Part shown: one piece after another, positions 63,915 to 64,000 of the stretch
How the letters are laid out: the number at the start of each line of letters is the position of its first letter
How positions within the stretch are numbered: the first letter of the stretch is position 1
Source: an uncultured Croceitalea sp.
GTDB lineage: Bacteria; Bacteroidota; Bacteroidia; Flavobacteriales; Flavobacteriaceae
Length of the DNA: 64,000 bases
Direction of reading: 5' to 3'
NCBI GenBank assembly: GCA_947495075.1
Contig: CANLXH010000003.1
Coordinates: 124,001-188,000 of the forward strand
Position numbers and translations under genes: made by a program
Notes under the pieces: generated by a model
Database searches by the model: none
Told to the model about the DNA's origin: nothing
What the model saw: the letters and a program-made list of their open reading frames with translations, nothing else

Positions 63915-64000
63915 GTAAAAATGTCCTTTCTAACAGGTTAGTAAAAAAGCTAACATTATCATTCCTAGCTATTCTATTACTAGCAGGACTGGGTTATACT
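63911..64000 (+). CDS. Sensor kinase, 5' fragment cut by window
   Basis: The ATG overlaps the regulator stop (ATGA). Only 30 residues are visible, ending in a membrane segment (LTLSFLAILLLAGLGYT). Position directly after an OmpR-type regulator indicates a sensor histidine kinase; no kinase motif is within the window. Confidence 0.65.
   Translation, partial: MSKNVLSNRLVKKLTLSFLAILLLAGLGYT

Overview
This window comes from the chromosome of a Flavobacteriaceae bacterium (Bacteroidota). The DNA is AT-rich. It encodes the gliding-motility ATPase GldA, a GLPGLI-family protein, a DUF5686 outer-membrane protein and carboxypeptidase-regulatory/TonB-receptor proteins. Several genes are preceded by a TAnnTTTG box, the -7 element typical of Bacteroidota promoters. 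No rRNA, tRNA, CRISPR array or prophage was seen. Most genes are metabolic.

Layout. 1-4.2 kb: a truncated transglutaminase-like secreted protein, rsgA-dtd, and two small secreted proteins of unknown role. 4.2-8.3 kb: an aromatic amino acid operon on the minus strand (pheA, aminotransferase, tyrA, DAHP synthase/chorismate mutase). It is preceded by an unannotated leader peptide rich in Phe and Tyr, with terminator and antiterminator hairpins. 8.4-13 kb: gldA, a tiny membrane protein, a group III truncated globin, a serine hydrolase, a head-GIN lipoprotein and a PagL-like lipid A deacylase. 13-18 kb: metF and a two-gene cobalamin methionine synthase behind a SAM-I riboswitch. 18-26.5 kb: assimilatory sulfate reduction (cysH, cysD, cysN, sulfite reductase, siroheme genes, ferredoxin reductase) with an Rrf2 regulator. 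Three copies of a CTAT-N7-ATAG palindrome lie in front of its two transcription units. 26.5-29.5 kb: a TIM-barrel lipoprotein, a membrane AraC regulator and two small NTF2-like proteins.

29.5-41 kb: a methionine/homoserine block. A second SAM-I riboswitch precedes metY, which is followed by a three-part fusion (MetX, aspartate kinase, homoserine dehydrogenase) and metZ. metK nearby carries a different riboswitch class, SAM-II. Between them sits a probable mobile cassette holding one gene with two RusA-like regions, bounded by 9-bp inverted repeats. 41-47 kb: a TonB-receptor-like beta-barrel and a GLPGLI protein, divergent from a histidine kinase/response regulator pair. Three TTAAC repeats at 10-bp spacing lie between the two arms. 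47-55.5 kb: deoxynucleoside kinase, TonB, membrane and soluble pyrophosphatases, a DUF5686 protein and PDH E1 beta. 55.6-64 kb: etfBA, a bifunctional nuclease, a CNT nucleoside transporter, a four-helix-bundle cassette, thyA, a lipoprotein made of six exact-period 330-bp repeats, and a second two-component system cut by the window edge.

The genes link sulfate reduction, homocysteine synthesis, methionine synthase and SAM synthesis into one pathway, with RNA-based control at nearly every entry point. A family of short palindromic intergenic repeats is scattered through the right half, and one unit lies in frame inside the methionine synthase gene.
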